Source: Mycobacterium heckeshornense | GTDB taxonomy: Bacteria; Actinomycetota; Actinomycetes; Mycobacteriales; Mycobacteriaceae | Assembly: GCF_016592155.1 (NCBI RefSeq) | Contig: NZ_AP024237.1 | Span: 1-64,000, forward strand | Direction of reading: 5' to 3' | DNA: 64,000 nucleotides | Part shown: positions 1 to 12,596 of the stretch, one piece after another | Numbering within the stretch: position 1 is the stretch's first letter | Layout of the letters: each line of letters starts with the position of its first letter | Notes under the pieces: generated by a model | Told to the model about the DNA's origin: nothing | The model's input: only the letters and a program-made list of their open reading frames with translations | Databases searched by the model: none | Made by a program: the position numbers and the translations under genes

Positions 1-1353
1 GTGCAGCCCCTCACCATCGTCGAAGGGTTTGCCCTGCTGTCGGTTCCCAGCAGTTTCGTCCAAAACGAAATCGAACGGCACCTGCGCACTCAGCTCACCG
101 ACGCGCTGAGTCGTCGGCTCGGTCAGCCAATCCAACTCGGCGTGCGCATTGCCCCACCGGAAACGGCCGAACCGCACGACGATGCCGTAACGCAACCGGA
201 CGACCCCCCGTTAGATTCCGACGAAGTCGACGAAGACCGGGAGGCGCTGGCCAGCGCCCACGAAAACTGGCCGGCCTATTTCACCGAACGACCGCGCAAC
301 GCAGACGCCGCAGCGGCCGGGGGAACCAGTTTAAACCGGCGTTACACGTTCGACACGTTTGTCATCGGTGCCTCGAACCGGTTCGCGCATGCCGCCGCCC
401 TGGCAATTGCCGAAGCCCCGGCTCGCGCCTACAACCCGCTGTTCATCTGGGGAGAATCCGGCCTTGGAAAGACCCACTTGTTGCATGCAGCGGGCAATTA
501 TGCGCAACGACTTTTCCCCGGTATGCGAGTCAAATACGTCTCCACCGAAGAATTCACCAACGACTTCATCAACTCCCTGCGTGACGATCGCAAAGTCGCG
601 TTCAAACGCAGCTACCGCGATGTCGACATCCTACTGGTCGACGACATTCAGTTCATCGAAGGCAAAGAAGGTATCCAGGAAGAGTTCTTCCACACGTTTA
701 ACACACTGCACAACGCCAATAAACAAATTGTCATCTCATCGGACCGGCCACCCAAACAACTTGCCACCCTCGAGGATCGGCTACGAACCCGTTTCGAATG
801 GGGTCTCATCACCGACGTACAGCCACCTGAGCTGGAAACCCGGATCGCGATTTTACGCAAGAAAGCCCAAATGGAACGTCTTGCCGTACCCGACGACGTC
901 CTGGAGCTCATTGCCAGCAGCATCGAACGCAACATCCGCGAACTCGAAGGCGCACTGATCCGAGTCACCGCCTTCGCGTCGCTCAACAAGACCCCCATCG
1001 ACCGGGCATTGGCTGAGATTGTGCTCCGCGACCTGATTACCGACGCCAGCAGCATGCAAATCAGCGCCGCCACGATCATGGCAGCCACCGCCGAATACTT
1101 CGATACCACGGTCGAAGAACTTCGCGGGCCCGGCAAAACCCGGGCACTGGCCCAATCACGGCAAATCGCGATGTACCTCTGCCGAGAACTCACCGACCTA
1201 TCGCTTCCGAAAATCGGTCAAGCATTCGACCGCGACCACACCACCGTGATGTACGCCGAACGCAAAGTCCGCGGTGAGATGGCCGAACGCCAAGAGGTAT
1301 TCGACCATGTCAAGGAACTCACTACCCGCATCCGGCAACGCTCCAAGCGCTGA
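1..1353 (+). CDS. dnaA: Chromosomal replication initiator protein DnaA (5' end probably outside the window)
   Basis: DnaA is the AAA+ ATPase that binds DnaA boxes at oriC, melts the duplex and loads the replicative helicase. Visible here: Walker A GESGLGKT at residues 151-158, Walker B LLVDDIQF near 211-218, and the C-terminal DnaA-box-binding helix-turn-helix with the RDHTTVMYA signature starting about residue 411. The reading begins at GTG on base 1 with [10 protein letters not shown], which in mycobacterial DnaA (about 507 aa) lies roughly 50 residues inside the protein, so most of domain I (helicase/partner interaction) is missing. Either the window was cut at an internally placed start or the true start lies upstream. 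The residue before the RDHTT signature is Asp where Gly is usual. It is followed by oriC and dnaN. Identity is certain; only the start is in doubt. Confidence 0.97.
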   Translation: MQPLTIVEGFALLSVPSSFVQNEIERHLRTQLTDALSRRLGQPIQLGVRIAPPETAEPHDDAVTQPDDPPLDSDEVDEDREALASAHENWPAYFTERPRNADAAAAGGTSLNRRYTFDTFVIGASNRFAHAAALAIAEAPARAYNPLFIWGESGLGKTHLLHAAGNYAQRLFPGMRVKYVSTEEFTNDFINSLRDDRKVAFKRSYRDVDILLVDDIQFIEGKEGIQEEFFHTFNTLHNANKQIVISSDRPPKQLATLEDRLRTRFEWGLITDVQPPELETRIAILRKKAQMERLAVPDDVLELIASSIERNIRELEGALIRVTAFASLNKTPIDRALAEIVLRDLITDASSMQISAATIMAATAEYFDTTVEELRGPGKTRALAQSRQIAMYLCRELTDLSLPKIGQAFDRDHTTVMYAERKVRGEMAERQEVFDHVKELTTRIRQRSKR

Positions 1354-1837
1354 CCGTCATCACAACGCCGCGACCCGATGTGCATAACTTGTGCATAAGC
1401 TCCGGCCGCGGTTCAACTACCGTGTCCACAGCGTGTACACCGATGCGCCATCCCCAATCACCGGCAACTGCCCACGCAACTATCAACGCGGCGATCCACA
1501 CCTCGCCAGTGCGCCGAACAGCGCCGCAGCCCCGCTATCCCCACATTGCACAGGACCTATTACTGCTATTGAGATGTCACCTTCAAGTCTTTATCGAAGA
1601 TGGCGCTGGGGACACCTCTCACCCGCACACGAACTCGGGAAGCCGGCGATCACCCGTCGGCACCGCCGACTAGCTTTCAAGATGGGCCCGGACGCTCTAC
1701 GGTTGTTCTTCGACTGCCGATTACGGTCGCCACAGCGGATTGCGGCCGCAGGCGTTCGTCACCGGCGGCCCCCCGGTTCGCGGGGGCGGTTAGCCGTCTG
1801 ATTTGAGGCTTGTTGTGATGGTGGTGAAGGGACCGGC
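1354..1837. other. oriC: Origin of replication oriC, dnaA-dnaN intergenic region
   Basis: This 484-base gene-free stretch between dnaA and dnaN is the position of mycobacterial oriC. It holds several DnaA-box-like 9-mers: ATGTGCATA at 1378, TTGTGCATA at 1389, GTGTCCACA at 1422, CGATCCACA at 1492 and a variant ending CCCCACA at 1537-1545. None is a perfect TTATCCACA, as expected for high-GC mycobacterial origins, which use degenerate boxes. A relatively AT-rich patch lies at about 1556-1600 and could be the unwinding element. The dnaN ribosome binding site is at its right edge. Assignment rests on context plus box density. Confidence 0.9.
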
Positions 1838-3037
1838 ATGGACGTGGCGACGACGAAAGTAGGCCTCAGCGACTTGAAGTTTCGATTAGTACGCGACGAC
1901 TTCGCCGAGGCGGTGGCTTGGGTGGCCCGTACCCTGCCCACCAGGCCGGCGGTGCCGGTCCTGGCGGGAGTTTTGCTGACCGGCTCCGACGACGGGCTGG
2001 TGATTTCCGGTTTCGACTACGAGGTCTCCGCTGAAGTGCGGGTGGCCGCGGAAATAGCTTCTCCTGGAACGGTTTTGGTCTCCGGTCGGTTGTTGTCGGA
2101 TATCACTCGCGCACTGCCGGACCGGCCGGTCGACTTTCACGTCGACGGTACGCGGGTGTCGCTTACATGCGGCAGCGCCAGGTTCTCACTGCCCACGATG
2201 GCGGTCGAGGATTACCCGGCGTTGCCGGCTCTGCCGGCGGAAACCGGGCGATTGTCCGCTGACGTGTTCGCCGAGGCGATTAGCCAAGTCGCGGTGGCGG
2301 CGGGACGGGATGACACCCTGCCGATGTTGACCGGTATTCGGCTGGAGATCTCGGGGGAAACGGTTGTTTTGGCCGCCACCGACAGGTTTCGGTTGGCGGT
2401 TCGTGAACTGACCTGGTCGGCGGTGTCGCCTGACGTTGAGGCGGCGGTACTGGTGCCGGCCAAGACGTTGGCGGAGGCGGCCAAGGCGGGCCTGGATGGC
2501 TCGGAGGTGCGATTGTCGTTGGGCGCTGGGGCGGGGGTCGGCAAAGATGGTCTGCTGGGCATCAGCGGCGACGGTAAGCGCACCACCACACGCCTGCTTG
2601 ATGCCGAGTTCCCGAAGTTTCGCCAACTGTTGCCAACCGAGCACACCGCGATCGCTACGACAGGTGTGGCCGAGTTGACCGAAGCGATTAAGCGGGTTGC
2701 GCTGGTGGCCGAGCGTGGAGCCCAGATTCGGATGGAGTTTGCCGACGGGCTTTTGCGGCTCTCCGCCGGTGCCGACGACGTGGGCAGGGCCGAAGAAGAC
2801 TTGCCGGTGGAATTCGTCGGCGATCCGCTGACCATCGCGTTCAACCCGACCTATCTGACGGAAGGGCTGGGGTCGTTGCATTCTGAGCGAGTGTCGTTCG
2901 GTTTTACCACTTCGAGCCGGCCCGCTCTGCTGCGTCCGGCGTCTGGTGACGAGCCCACGCCGAACGGTTCGGGGCCCTTCCCCGCTGTCGACAGCAGTTA
3001 CGTTTATCTGTTGATGCCGGTACGTTTGCCCGGGTAA
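1838..3037 (+). CDS. dnaN: DNA polymerase III beta subunit (sliding clamp)
   Basis: DnaN forms the ring-shaped dimer that tethers DNA polymerase III and repair polymerases to DNA. The 399-residue product has the usual length and the three repeated clamp domains (about 1-120, 121-255 and 256-399), with conserved stretches such as [31 protein letters not shown] and the terminal [12 protein letters not shown]. The ATG at 1838 follows a GGTGAAGGGA Shine-Dalgarno-like stretch and gives an N-terminus ([10 protein letters not shown]) matching mycobacterial DnaN. It lies downstream of oriC and 8 bases ahead of recF, so it is probably co-transcribed with recF and dciA. Confidence 0.98.
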   Translation: MDVATTKVGLSDLKFRLVRDDFAEAVAWVARTLPTRPAVPVLAGVLLTGSDDGLVISGFDYEVSAEVRVAAEIASPGTVLVSGRLLSDITRALPDRPVDFHVDGTRVSLTCGSARFSLPTMAVEDYPALPALPAETGRLSADVFAEAISQVAVAAGRDDTLPMLTGIRLEISGETVVLAATDRFRLAVRELTWSAVSPDVEAAVLVPAKTLAEAAKAGLDGSEVRLSLGAGAGVGKDGLLGISGDGKRTTTRLLDAEFPKFRQLLPTEHTAIATTGVAELTEAIKRVALVAERGAQIRMEFADGLLRLSAGADDVGRAEEDLPVEFVGDPLTIAFNPTYLTEGLGSLHSERVSFGFTTSSRPALLRPASGDEPTPNGSGPFPAVDSSYVYLLMPVRLPG

Positions 3038-3045
3038 GGCATAGC

Positions 3046-4191
3046 GTGTACGTCCGGTATTTGGGATTGCGCGACTTCCGGTCATGGGCGGACACGGAAC
3101 TGGATTTGCAGCCCGGCTGCACGGTGTTCATCGGCCCGAATGGGTACGGCAAAACAAATTTAGTTGAAGCGCTGTGGTATTCGTCGACTTTAACGTCGCA
3201 TAGGGTGGCCACCGACATACCGTTGGTGCGCACCGGTGCGGCGCGGGCCGTGATCTCAACCATCGTGGTTAACGGCGGGCGGGAATGCGCGGTTGATGTG
3301 GAGATCAACACCGGGCGAGCGAACAAGGCAAGGCTCAACCGCTCATCGGTGCGTGGTGTCCGCGACGTGGTCGGGGTATTGCGGGCGGTGTTGTTCGCGC
3401 CGGAGGATTTGGCGTTGGTGCGCGGGGATCCGATGGATCGCCGCCGCTATCTCGATGATCTGGCCGCGCTGCGACGCCCGCGTGTCGCGGCGGTGCGGGC
3501 CGATTACGACAAAGTGGTGCGGCAGCGTACCGCGCTATTGAAAACCGTGACCGGTACCCGCCAACGCGATTCGGGCCTCATCGACACGCTAGACGTATGG
3601 GATAGCCGGTTGGCTGCACATGGTGCCGAATTGATGGCCGCCCGTATCGAGCTGATTAACGAGCTGGCACCCGAAGTCGAAAAGGCCTACCAGCTATTGG
3701 CGCCCGGATCCAGGACGGCGAGCATCGGTTATCGGGCGAGCATCGCTTTGGACGGTGGCGGGGATGCCGATCCACAGTTTCTGCAGGGGGCGCTGTTGTC
3801 GGCGCTGGCGCAGCGGCGCACAGTCGAGCTTGAACGTGGCGTGTGCTTGATCGGCCCGCACCGCGACGATCTGGACGTGCAACTCGGTGATCAGCCGGCT
3901 AAAGGCTTTGCCAGCCACGGGGAATCGTGGTCGCTGGCGTTGGCGCTACGGTTCGCGGCCTATGAATTGTTACGCCGGGACGGCAGCGAACCGGTGCTAT
4001 TGCTTGATGACGTGTTCGCCGAACTCGACACCACACGGCGGCGGGCATTAGCCGCCGTTGCTGCGGCGGCGGAGCAGGTGTTAGTCACCGCTGCGGTAGC
4101 CGAGGACATCCCGAAAGACTGGGACGCCCGGCAGGTTCTGATCGGCTTGCGTGACGACGACGGCGGCCGAGTCTCGGTGATACGGCCATGA
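3046..4191 (+). CDS. recF: DNA replication and repair protein RecF
   Basis: RecF is an SMC/ABC-type ATPase that with RecO and RecR loads RecA at single-strand gaps. The 381-residue protein has Walker A GPNGYGKT at residues 30-37, an ABC-like signature region ([12 protein letters not shown]) in the C-terminal third, and Walker [12 protein letters not shown] with Asp321-Asp322. The start is GTG at 3046, eight bases after the dnaN stop; the N-terminus [13 protein letters not shown] is typical. Its stop overlaps the next start by four bases (ATGA), pointing to translational coupling. Confidence 0.97.
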   Translation: MYVRYLGLRDFRSWADTELDLQPGCTVFIGPNGYGKTNLVEALWYSSTLTSHRVATDIPLVRTGAARAVISTIVVNGGRECAVDVEINTGRANKARLNRSSVRGVRDVVGVLRAVLFAPEDLALVRGDPMDRRRYLDDLAALRRPRVAAVRADYDKVVRQRTALLKTVTGTRQRDSGLIDTLDVWDSRLAAHGAELMAARIELINELAPEVEKAYQLLAPGSRTASIGYRASIALDGGGDADPQFLQGALLSALAQRRTVELERGVCLIGPHRDDLDVQLGDQPAKGFASHGESWSLALALRFAAYELLRRDGSEPVLLLDDVFAELDTTRRRALAAVAAAAEQVLVTAAVAEDIPKDWDARQVLIGLRDDDGGRVSVIRP

Positions 4192-4736
4192 CCGACTCCG
4201 TCAACGACCGCGAGCCACCGATGCCAGTGGGTATGGATTTGGTGCGGCGCACACTCGAGGAAGCCCGTGAGGCCGCGCGGCTGCGCGGCCGCGACGTTGG
4301 TCGTGGGCGAAAAGCACCGGTTACGCATCGGGTCGCCGGCGCCGGAAACCGGCGCCGGTGGTCAGGACCGGGGCCGGATCCCCGCGATCCGCAGCCACTC
4401 GGGGCGGTGGCGCGAGAGCTGGCCAAACAGCGCGGGTGGTCGGCCAGGGTGGCCGAAGGCACGGTGCTGGGCCAATGGGCGTCGGTCGTCGGGCATCAGA
4501 TCGCCGACCACGCCACCCCCACCGGGCTGAACGACGGCGTGTTGAAGATAGCGGCCGAGTCGACGGCCTGGGCCACCCAGTTGCGGATTATGCAGGCGCA
4601 ACTGCTGGCGAAAATTGCCGCCGCGGTCGGCGACGGTGTTGTGACGTCGCTGAAAATTTCGGGTCCGGCGGCGCCGTCGTGGCGTAAAGGTCCGTTACAT
4701 ATTGCCGGCCGGGGTCCGCGCGACACCTACGGTTGA
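4188..4736 (+). CDS. dciA: DciA-type helicase-loading protein (DUF721)
   Basis: This 182-residue protein is the mycobacterial DUF721 protein that always sits between recF and gyrB (Rv0004 in M. tuberculosis as I recall). DUF721/DciA proteins are the ancestral loaders or activators of the DnaB helicase in bacteria without DnaC. The C-terminal half (about 80-165) holds the recognisable domain, including [15 protein letters not shown] and [17 protein letters not shown]; the N-terminal third is basic and probably flexible. ATG at 4188 overlaps the recF stop as ATGA. Family assignment is firm; the helicase role is inferred from family knowledge. Confidence 0.9.
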   Translation: MTDSVNDREPPMPVGMDLVRRTLEEAREAARLRGRDVGRGRKAPVTHRVAGAGNRRRWSGPGPDPRDPQPLGAVARELAKQRGWSARVAEGTVLGQWASVVGHQIADHATPTGLNDGVLKIAAESTAWATQLRIMQAQLLAKIAAAVGDGVVTSLKISGPAAPSWRKGPLHIAGRGPRDTYG

Positions 4737-6997
<2,261 letters not shown>

Positions 6998-7025
6998 CCC
7001 GCGGCTGATCGCAAGCGAGGAATAG

Positions 7026-10000
7026 ATGACCGACACCACGCTGCCCCCCGGGGATGATTCGCTCGACCGGGTGGAACCGGTCGACATCCAGCAGGAGATG
7101 CAGCGCAGCTACATCGATTACGCGATGAGCGTGATCGTCGGCCGGGCGTTGCCCGAAGTGCGCGACGGCCTCAAACCGGTGCACCGCCGGGTGCTTTACG
7201 CCATGTACGACTCCGGCTTCCGCCCGGATCGCAGCCACGCCAAGTCGGCGCGGTCGGTGGCCGAGACGATGGGCAACTATCACCCGCACGGCGATGCGTC
7301 GATCTACGACACGTTGGTGCGGATGGCGCAGCCGTGGTCGATGCGCTATCCACTGGTCGACGGCCAGGGCAACTTCGGTTCCCCAGGTAACGACCCGCCG
7401 GCCGCGATGCGCTACTGCGTCACCGGAGATGCGGTGGTCGCACTACCCGAGGGCCAGTCAGTGCGCATCGCCGACATCGTGCCAGGTGCGCACCCCGACA
7501 GCGACAACGCGATCGACCTGAAAGTGCTCGACCGCCACGGTAATCCTGTGCTCGCCGACCGGCTGTTCCACTCGGGCGAGCATCCGGTGTACACGGTCCG
7601 CACAATCGAAGGTCTGCACGTAACGGGCACCGCCAACCACCCGTTGCTGTGTTTGGTCGATGTCGCGGGCGTGCCGACCCTGCTGTGGAAACTGATCGAA
7701 GAAATCAAGCCGGGCGATTACGCGGTAATCCAACGAAGCGCATTAAGCGTCGACCGTGCAGGTTGTGGGCGCGAAAAACACGAATTCTCGCCCACAACCT
7801 ACACGGTGGGCGTCCCTGGACTGGCGCGCTTCCTGCAAGCACACGACAGCGACCCGGACGCCCGTGCCATTGCGACCGAGCTGACCGACGGGCGCTTCTA
7901 CTACGCGAGAGTCGCAAGTGTGACCCATGCGGGCGTCCAGCCGGTCTATAGCCTCCGCGTCGATACCGAGGACCACGCATTCGTCACCAACGGCTTCGTC
8001 AGTCACAACACCGAGGCGCGGCTCACTCCGCTTGCGATGGAGATGCTGCGTGAAATCGATGAGGAGACAGTCGATTTCATCCCGAACTACGACGGGCGAG
8101 TGCAGGAGCCGACGGTGCTGCCGAGCCGGTTTCCCAACCTGCTGGCTAATGGCTCGGGCGGCATCGCGGTCGGGATGGCGACCAACATCCCGCCGCACAA
8201 CCTGCGGGAACTCGCCGAAGCGGTGTTTTGGTGCCTGGACAACTTCGACGCCGACGAAGAAGCGACGCTCAAGGCGGTCACCGAGCGGGTCAGGGGGCCG
8301 GACTTTCCCACCGCCGGGTTGATTGTGGGCACCCAGGGCATAGCCGAGGCCTACACCACCGGTCGCGGTTCGATCCGGATGCGCGGCGTGGCCGAGATCG
8401 AGGAGATCGCAAAGGGCCGAACCGCATTGGTCATCACCGAGTTGCCGTATCAGGTCAACCACGACAACTTCATCACCTCGATCGCCGAGCAGGTCCGCGA
8501 CGGCAAGCTTTCCGGAATCGCCAACATCGAAGACCAAAGCAGCGACCGGGTGGGCCTGCGCATCGTCATCGAGCTCAAACGCGACGCGGTGGCCAAGGTG
8601 GTGCTGAACAACCTCTACAAGCACACCCAGCTGCAGACCAGCTTCGGCGCCAACATGCTCGCCATCGTCGACGGCGTGCCGCGCACGCTCCGGCTGGACC
8701 AGCTGATCCGCTACTACGTCGACCATCAGCTCGACGTGATCGTGCGGCGCACCCGATACCGGCTGCGCAAGGCCAACGAACGCGCCCACATCCTGCGCGG
8801 GCTGGTCAAGGCGCTCGACGCCCTCGACGAGGTGATCGCACTGATCCGGGCGTCGGAGACGGTTGACATTGCCCGAGCTGGTCTGATCGAGCTGCTCGAG
8901 ATCGACGAAATCCAGGCCCAGGCGATCCTGGACATGCAGCTGCGCCGGCTGGCCGCGCTGGAACGCCAGCGCATCATCGATGACCTGGCCAAGATCGAGG
9001 CCGAGATCGCCGACCTGGAAGACATCCTGGCCAAACCCGAGCGGCAACGCCGAATCGTGCGCGACGAGCTCGCCGAGATCGTCGACAAACATGGTGATGA
9101 CCGCCGCACCCGCATCGTCGCCGCCGACGGCGAGGTCAGCGACGAGGATCTGATCGCGCGCGAGGACGTGGTCGTCACCATCACCGAAACCGGGTACGCC
9201 AAACGCACCAAGACCGACCTGTACCGCAGCCAGAAACGCGGCGGCAAAGGAGTTCAGGGGGCGGGCCTCAAGCAGGACGACATCGTCGCGCACTTTTTCG
9301 TCTGCTCCACGCACGACTGGATCCTGTTCTTCACCAGTCAGGGCCGGGTCTACCGGGCGAAGGCCTACGAGCTGCCGGAGGCCGCTCGCACGGCGCGCGG
9401 TCAGCATGTGGCCAACCTGCTGGCATTCCAGCCGGAGGAACGCATCGCTCAGGTGATCCGGATCCGCAGCTACACCGACGCCCCGTATCTGGTGCTGGCC
9501 ACTCGCAACGGGTTGGTGAAGAAGTCCAGGCTCACCGAGTTCGATTCCAACCGCTCGGGCGGGATTGTGGCGATCAACCTCCGCGACGGTGACGAACTCG
9601 TCGGCGCGGTGCTCTGCTCGGCAGACGACGACCTGCTGTTGGTGTCGGCCAACGGCCAATCCATCCGGTTCTCGGCAAACGACGAAGCGTTGCGGCCAAT
9701 GGGCCGGGCCACCTCCGGTGTACAAGGCATGCGGTTCAATACCGACGACCGGTTGCTGTCGCTGAACGTGGTCCGGGAAGACACCTATCTATTGGTCGCC
9801 ACCTCGGGTGGCTATGCCAAGCGCACCGCGATCGAGGAATACCCGATACAGGGACGCGGCGGCAAAGGGGTGCTGACGATTCAGTACGACCCCCGGCGCG
9901 GCAAGCTGGTGGGGGCGTTGATCGTTGATGACGACACCGAGGTCTACGCCATCACTTCCGGGGGAGGGGTGATCCGCACCGCGGCCCGGCAGGTCCGCAA

Positions 10001-10121
10001 GGCCGGGCGGCAGACCAAGGGTGTGCGGTTGATGAACTTGGGTGAGGGCGACACACTGGTAGCCATTGCACGCAATGCCGAGGAAACCGACGCCGCCGAG
10101 GAACCGGACCATCACGCCTAG
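7026..10121 (+). CDS. gyrA: DNA gyrase subunit A with in-frame mini-intein
   Basis: GyrA carries the DNA breakage-reunion activity and the C-terminal DNA-wrapping domain. The 1031-residue precursor consists of an 833-residue gyrase subunit plus a 198-residue intein (residues 131-328) inserted right after catalytic Tyr130. The quinolone-resistance region shows Gly89, Ala91, Ser92 and Asp95 with Thr96, the usual susceptible mycobacterial pattern (numbering is one higher than in M. tuberculosis). The GyrA box QKRGGKG is at 736-742. ATG 7026 follows GAGGAATAG and gives the expected N-terminus. Function needs protein splicing, because the intein separates the active-site tyrosine from the following Thr329. 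Confidence 0.98.
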   Translation: MTDTTLPPGDDSLDRVEPVDIQQEMQRSYIDYAMSVIVGRALPEVRDGLKPVHRRVLYAMYDSGFRPDRSHAKSARSVAETMGNYHPHGDASIYDTLVRMAQPWSMRYPLVDGQGNFGSPGNDPPAAMRYCVTGDAVVALPEGQSVRIADIVPGAHPDSDNAIDLKVLDRHGNPVLADRLFHSGEHPVYTVRTIEGLHVTGTANHPLLCLVDVAGVPTLLWKLIEEIKPGDYAVIQRSALSVDRAGCGREKHEFSPTTYTVGVPGLARFLQAHDSDPDARAIATELTDGRFYYARVASVTHAGVQPVYSLRVDTEDHAFVTNGFVSHNTEARLTPLAMEMLREIDEETVDFIPNYDGRVQEPTVLPSRFPNLLANGSGGIAVGMATNIPPHNLRELAEAVFWCLDNFDADEEATLKAVTERVRGPDFPTAGLIVGTQGIAEAYTTGRGSIRMRGVAEIEEIAKGRTALVITELPYQVNHDNFITSIAEQVRDGKLSGIANIEDQSSDRVGLRIVIELKRDAVAKVVLNNLYKHTQLQTSFGANMLAIVDGVPRTLRLDQLIRYYVDHQLDVIVRRTRYRLRKANERAHILRGLVKALDALDEVIALIRASETVDIARAGLIELLEIDEIQAQAILDMQLRRLAALERQRIIDDLAKIEAEIADLEDILAKPERQRRIVRDELAEIVDKHGDDRRTRIVAADGEVSDEDLIAREDVVVTITETGYAKRTKTDLYRSQKRGGKGVQGAGLKQDDIVAHFFVCSTHDWILFFTSQGRVYRAKAYELPEAARTARGQHVANLLAFQPEERIAQVIRIRSYTDAPYLVLATRNGLVKKSRLTEFDSNRSGGIVAINLRDGDELVGAVLCSADDDLLLVSANGQSIRFSANDEALRPMGRATSGVQGMRFNTDDRLLSLNVVREDTYLLVATSGGYAKRTAIEEYPIQGRGGKGVLTIQYDPRRGKLVGALIVDDDTEVYAITSGGGVIRTAARQVRKAGRQTKGVRLMNLGEGDTLVAIARNAEETDAAEEPDHHA
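7416..8009 (+). other. GyrA mini-intein (self-splicing, no homing endonuclease)
   Basis: The 198-residue insert starts with Cys131 (block [14 protein letters not shown]), has block B GTANHPLL with the conserved His, and ends with block [15 protein letters not shown], penultimate His and terminal Asn328, followed by extein Thr329. All splicing residues are therefore present. No LAGLIDADG endonuclease motifs occur between blocks B and F, so this is a mini-intein. Length and sequence closely match the M. xenopi GyrA intein as I recall it. M. leprae and M. kansasii GyrA inteins are larger and occupy the same site. Confidence 0.96.
7754..7806. repeat. 18-bp near-perfect inverted repeat inside the intein
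   Basis: The arms 7754-7771 (CCGTGCAGGTTGTGGGCG) and 7789-7806 are reverse complements with a single mismatch (7759 against 7801), around a 17-base AT-richer loop. It encodes the linker between splicing blocks B and F, where full-length inteins carry the homing endonuclease. Confidence 0.9.
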
Positions 10122-10252
10122 GCTGACGATACGATGCCGAGGTGGGCGTTTGCGCTTGCCGGGCCGGGGCGGGCAGTCCCAATCGACCCGACGCCGAAGC
10201 GGCCGCCGTCACCGCCCGGGCGGCCCGGGTACACAGGTAAGGAGCCGGGGCG

Positions 10253-11119
10253 ATGACTTCACCGAACGAGCCGGGATACCCCAGACCCGGCGATAACCTG
10301 GGCGAGCGCAATGGCTCTCCCGATCGTGGCGGCCCGCACACACCCGCGCCGGGAATCGCCGACACCGGTCGGGTGCCCGAAATCGGCGACCGGCGGCCGC
10401 GGCGCCCCGACCGGCCCCATCCACCACAACGCTCGGCACCGGAAACCTCGCCGAACGCCGAACCCCGTGCGGGTGGCCAATCCGGCGAGGTCGGGGCCCG
10501 GCTGAACCGGTTCATCACCGGGACTGCCGCGCCCGCGGCCTTCGCTGCGCCGCGACCGGAGCCGGCCCACCCGGAACGCGGCGAGGAGGGCCGGCATGGC
10601 GATGCGTACCTCAGCGAATTGCCCGATCTGTCCGGGCCTTCGCCGCGGTCAGGGCAGCGCCAACCGGCATCCGAGCAGCCAACCGACGCAGCGCCATCGC
10701 CGGGCCGGCCGACGGGACCGGAGCCGCGGTTCACGGTGGCCCGGAGACCCCGCGGCCCGGTTCGCGCCAGCATGCAACTGCGCAGGATCGATCCGTGGAG
10801 CACGTTGAAGGTGTCGCTGGTGCTATCGGTGACGCTGTTTTTCGTGTGGATGATCGCGGTGGCGTTCCTTTATCTGGTGCTGGGCGGCATGGGCGTGTGG
10901 AGCAAGCTGAACAGCAACGTCGGCGACTTGCTTACCAACGCTGGCGGTGGTACCAGGGGTGAGCTGGTTTCCGGCGGCACGATCTTCGGAGGCGCGGCGC
11001 TGATCGGCCTGGTCAATATTGTCTTGCTGACAGCAATGGCCACCGTAGGCGCGTTCATCTACAACCTGACGACGGACTTGATCGGCGGTATCGAGGTGAC
11101 GCTGGCTGACCGAGACTAG
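10253..11119 (+). CDS. Membrane protein with DUF3566 domain
   Basis: This 288-residue protein corresponds to the conserved membrane protein downstream of gyrA in mycobacteria (Rv0007 as I recall). The first ~175 residues are rich in Pro, Gly, Arg and Glu and probably disordered in the cytoplasm. Two membrane segments follow at about 183-213 ([19 protein letters not shown]) and 246-270 ([19 protein letters not shown]), and the protein ends in the DUF3566-type tail [15 protein letters not shown]. The ATG at 10253 follows AAGGAGCCGGGGCG. The function is not established; the position between gyrA and tRNA-Ile is conserved. Confidence 0.85.
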   Translation: MTSPNEPGYPRPGDNLGERNGSPDRGGPHTPAPGIADTGRVPEIGDRRPRRPDRPHPPQRSAPETSPNAEPRAGGQSGEVGARLNRFITGTAAPAAFAAPRPEPAHPERGEEGRHGDAYLSELPDLSGPSPRSGQRQPASEQPTDAAPSPGRPTGPEPRFTVARRPRGPVRASMQLRRIDPWSTLKVSLVLSVTLFFVWMIAVAFLYLVLGGMGVWSKLNSNVGDLLTNAGGGTRGELVSGGTIFGGAALIGLVNIVLLTAMATVGAFIYNLTTDLIGGIEVTLADRD

Positions 11120-11134
11120 TGCCGGTAATCGTGT

Positions 11135-11164
11135 TTGGGCAGTGTGCGGCCGGTACGGTAATCT
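11135..11164 (+). promoter_or_regulatory. Candidate promoter of tRNA-Ile
   Basis: TTGGGC at 11135-11140 and TAATCT at 11159-11164 form a -35/-10-like pair with an 18-base spacer, 24 bases before the tRNA. This is pattern recognition only. Confidence 0.4.
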
Positions 11165-11188
11165 CGTCGCTCGGCCGTGCGGGAGTAC

Positions 11189-11262
11189 GGGCCTATAGCT
11201 CAGGCGGTTAGAGCGCTTCGCTGATAACGAAGAGGTCGGAGGTTCGAGTCCTCCTAGGCCCA
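11189..11262 (+). tRNA. ileT: tRNA-Ile (GAT anticodon)
   Basis: A 74-base cloverleaf: acceptor arms GGGCCTA/TAGGCCC pair fully, the anticodon stem CTTCG/CGAAG encloses CTGATAA with anticodon GAT, and the T-arm GGAGG TTCGAGT CCTCC is standard. The discriminator base is A; CCA is not encoded. Confidence 0.98.
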
Positions 11263-11389
11263 CTGTCATGTGTTTTTCCCGACGCGCCGCGAAAGTCGCG
11301 ACACTGCTCGCCGTTATCGGTGTGGTGGTGACGGTGGTACGGTGCCGCCGCGGCGTCGAGGTGTGGCACGTGGCCGCGGAGTGTGACGA

Positions 11390-11462
11390 GGGGCCTTAGC
11401 TCAGTTGGTAGAGCGCTGCCTTTGCAAGGCAGAAGTCAGGGGTTCGAATCCCCTAGGCTCCA
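11390..11462 (+). tRNA. alaT: tRNA-Ala (TGC anticodon)
   Basis: A 73-base cloverleaf: acceptor GGGGCCT/AGGCTCC (one G-T pair), D-arm GCTCAGTTGGTAGAGC, anticodon stem TGCCT/AGGCA with anticodon TGC, T-arm GGGG TTCGAAT CCCC, discriminator A. CCA is not encoded. It lies about 130 bases after tRNA-Ile, the usual mycobacterial pair. Confidence 0.98.
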
Positions 11463-11469
11463 CCCTTGA

Positions 11470-11898
11470 TCACGGTTTTGGTTGCACGTCGACGCTGGGC
11501 GGCCGCGGCGACGGCTCGTTGCGTGACGAGCGCCGGACGACCGAGAACGCGACAGCACCAGCGGCCAGAACCACTGCCGTCACCACACCCGCGAGGACCC
11601 AGGGCCGCTTGCTGCGACGCCGGGATCGGCGTGCATGCTGCAGGGCTGCGGGAAGGCCGGACACCACCTCGCCGGCGGCCGCCAGTTCCTGGGTGAGGGT
11701 CTGCTGGGCGCCGGCGAGGTCACGCGCCAGCCGGCCCTCTCGGTACCGCCGGAGCAGGTTGGCGGCGCCCACTTGAGCGGAGTGAGCACCCAGCCCGACG
11801 ACACCGCGGGTGATATCCACCGGACCGACCGCCGTATAGGCCAGGCCACGGGTCAACCGCTGTCGCGGGGTCAGCCGACCATTGGCCGTCAAGCTCAT
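11470..11898 (-). CDS. cwsA: Cell wall synthesis and shape protein CwsA
   Basis: CwsA is a small membrane protein that in M. tuberculosis interacts with Wag31 and CrgA and affects polar growth. The 142-residue product has the conserved N-terminus NGRLTPRQRLTRGLAY, a central coiled helical region (GRLARDLAGAQQTLTQELAA), one membrane segment near residues 100-120 (VLAGVVTAVVLAAGAVAFSV) and a proline-rich tail. The start at 11898 (MSLTANGRL) is preferred because AGGAAGG lies upstream at good spacing; the reading frame extends 50 codons further without support. It is convergent with the tRNA genes and divergent from ppiA. Confidence 0.88.
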   Translation of the reverse strand: MSLTANGRLTPRQRLTRGLAYTAVGPVDITRGVVGLGAHSAQVGAANLLRRYREGRLARDLAGAQQTLTQELAAAGEVVSGLPAALQHARRSRRRSKRPWVLAGVVTAVVLAAGAVAFSVVRRSSRNEPSPRPPSVDVQPKP

Positions 11899-12047
11899 AG
11901 CGCGCCTTCCTGTCGCTGTGTGTCCGAACCCATCCCAGCCTGCCATCATCGACGACGCCCGTGTGCGCGACGAGCTCGGCTGCTGGTGTTCGGGCGCCTG
12001 CCGTGGGCAGCGTCGCGGGGGACCCGGTGCGGGCGGGCGCGTGCGCA

Positions 12048-12596
12048 ATGGCAGACTCGGCTGCCGTGACTACCAGCCCCATTCAGACCGCTACCGCTAC
12101 GTTGCATACCAACCGCGGTGACATCAAGATCGCCCTGTTCGGTAACCATGCGCCCAAGACCGTCGCTAACTTCGTGGGTTTGGCCCAAGGCACCAAGGAA
12201 TACTCGAGCCAGAACGCCTCTGGCGGCACCTCCGGCCCGTTCTACGACGGCGCGGTGTTTCACCGGGTAATCAAGGGGTTCATGATCCAGGGCGGCGATC
12301 CGACCGGCACCGGTCGGGGCGGCCCGGGCTATAAGTTCGCCGACGAGTTCCACCCCGAGCTGCAGTTCGACCGGCCCTATCTGCTGGCGATGGCCAATGC
12401 CGGACCAGGCACGAACGGGTCGCAGTTCTTCATCACCGTCGAAAAGACGCCGCACCTCAACCGGCGGCACACGATCTTCGGCGAGGTGATCGACCCGGAG
12501 TCGCAGAAGGTTGTCGACGCGATCGCCGGCACGCCCACCGACGGCAACGACCGGCCGACCGAGCCTGTCGTCATCGAATCGGTCACGATCTCATGA
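12048..12596 (+). CDS. ppiA: Peptidyl-prolyl cis-trans isomerase A (cyclophilin)
   Basis: This cyclophilin catalyses cis-trans isomerisation of proline peptide bonds. The 182-residue protein has the family core: [20 protein letters not shown], the active-site Arg in [15 protein letters not shown] and HTIFGEV. It has no signal peptide, so it is cytosolic. The ATG at 12048 (MADSAAVTT) matches the length of the M. tuberculosis protein; an upstream in-frame extension to 11961 is possible but overlaps the cwsA promoter region. Its last six bases overlap the convergent gene that follows. Confidence 0.95.
   Translation: MADSAAVTTSPIQTATATLHTNRGDIKIALFGNHAPKTVANFVGLAQGTKEYSSQNASGGTSGPFYDGAVFHRVIKGFMIQGGDPTGTGRGGPGYKFADEFHPELQFDRPYLLAMANAGPGTNGSQFFITVEKTPHLNRRHTIFGEVIDPESQKVVDAIAGTPTDGNDRPTEPVVIESVTIS

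Noticed and set aside
7743..9725. 660-codon minus-strand frame opposite gyrA
   Set aside because: Same GC-driven antisense effect; gyrA is certain on the plus strand.
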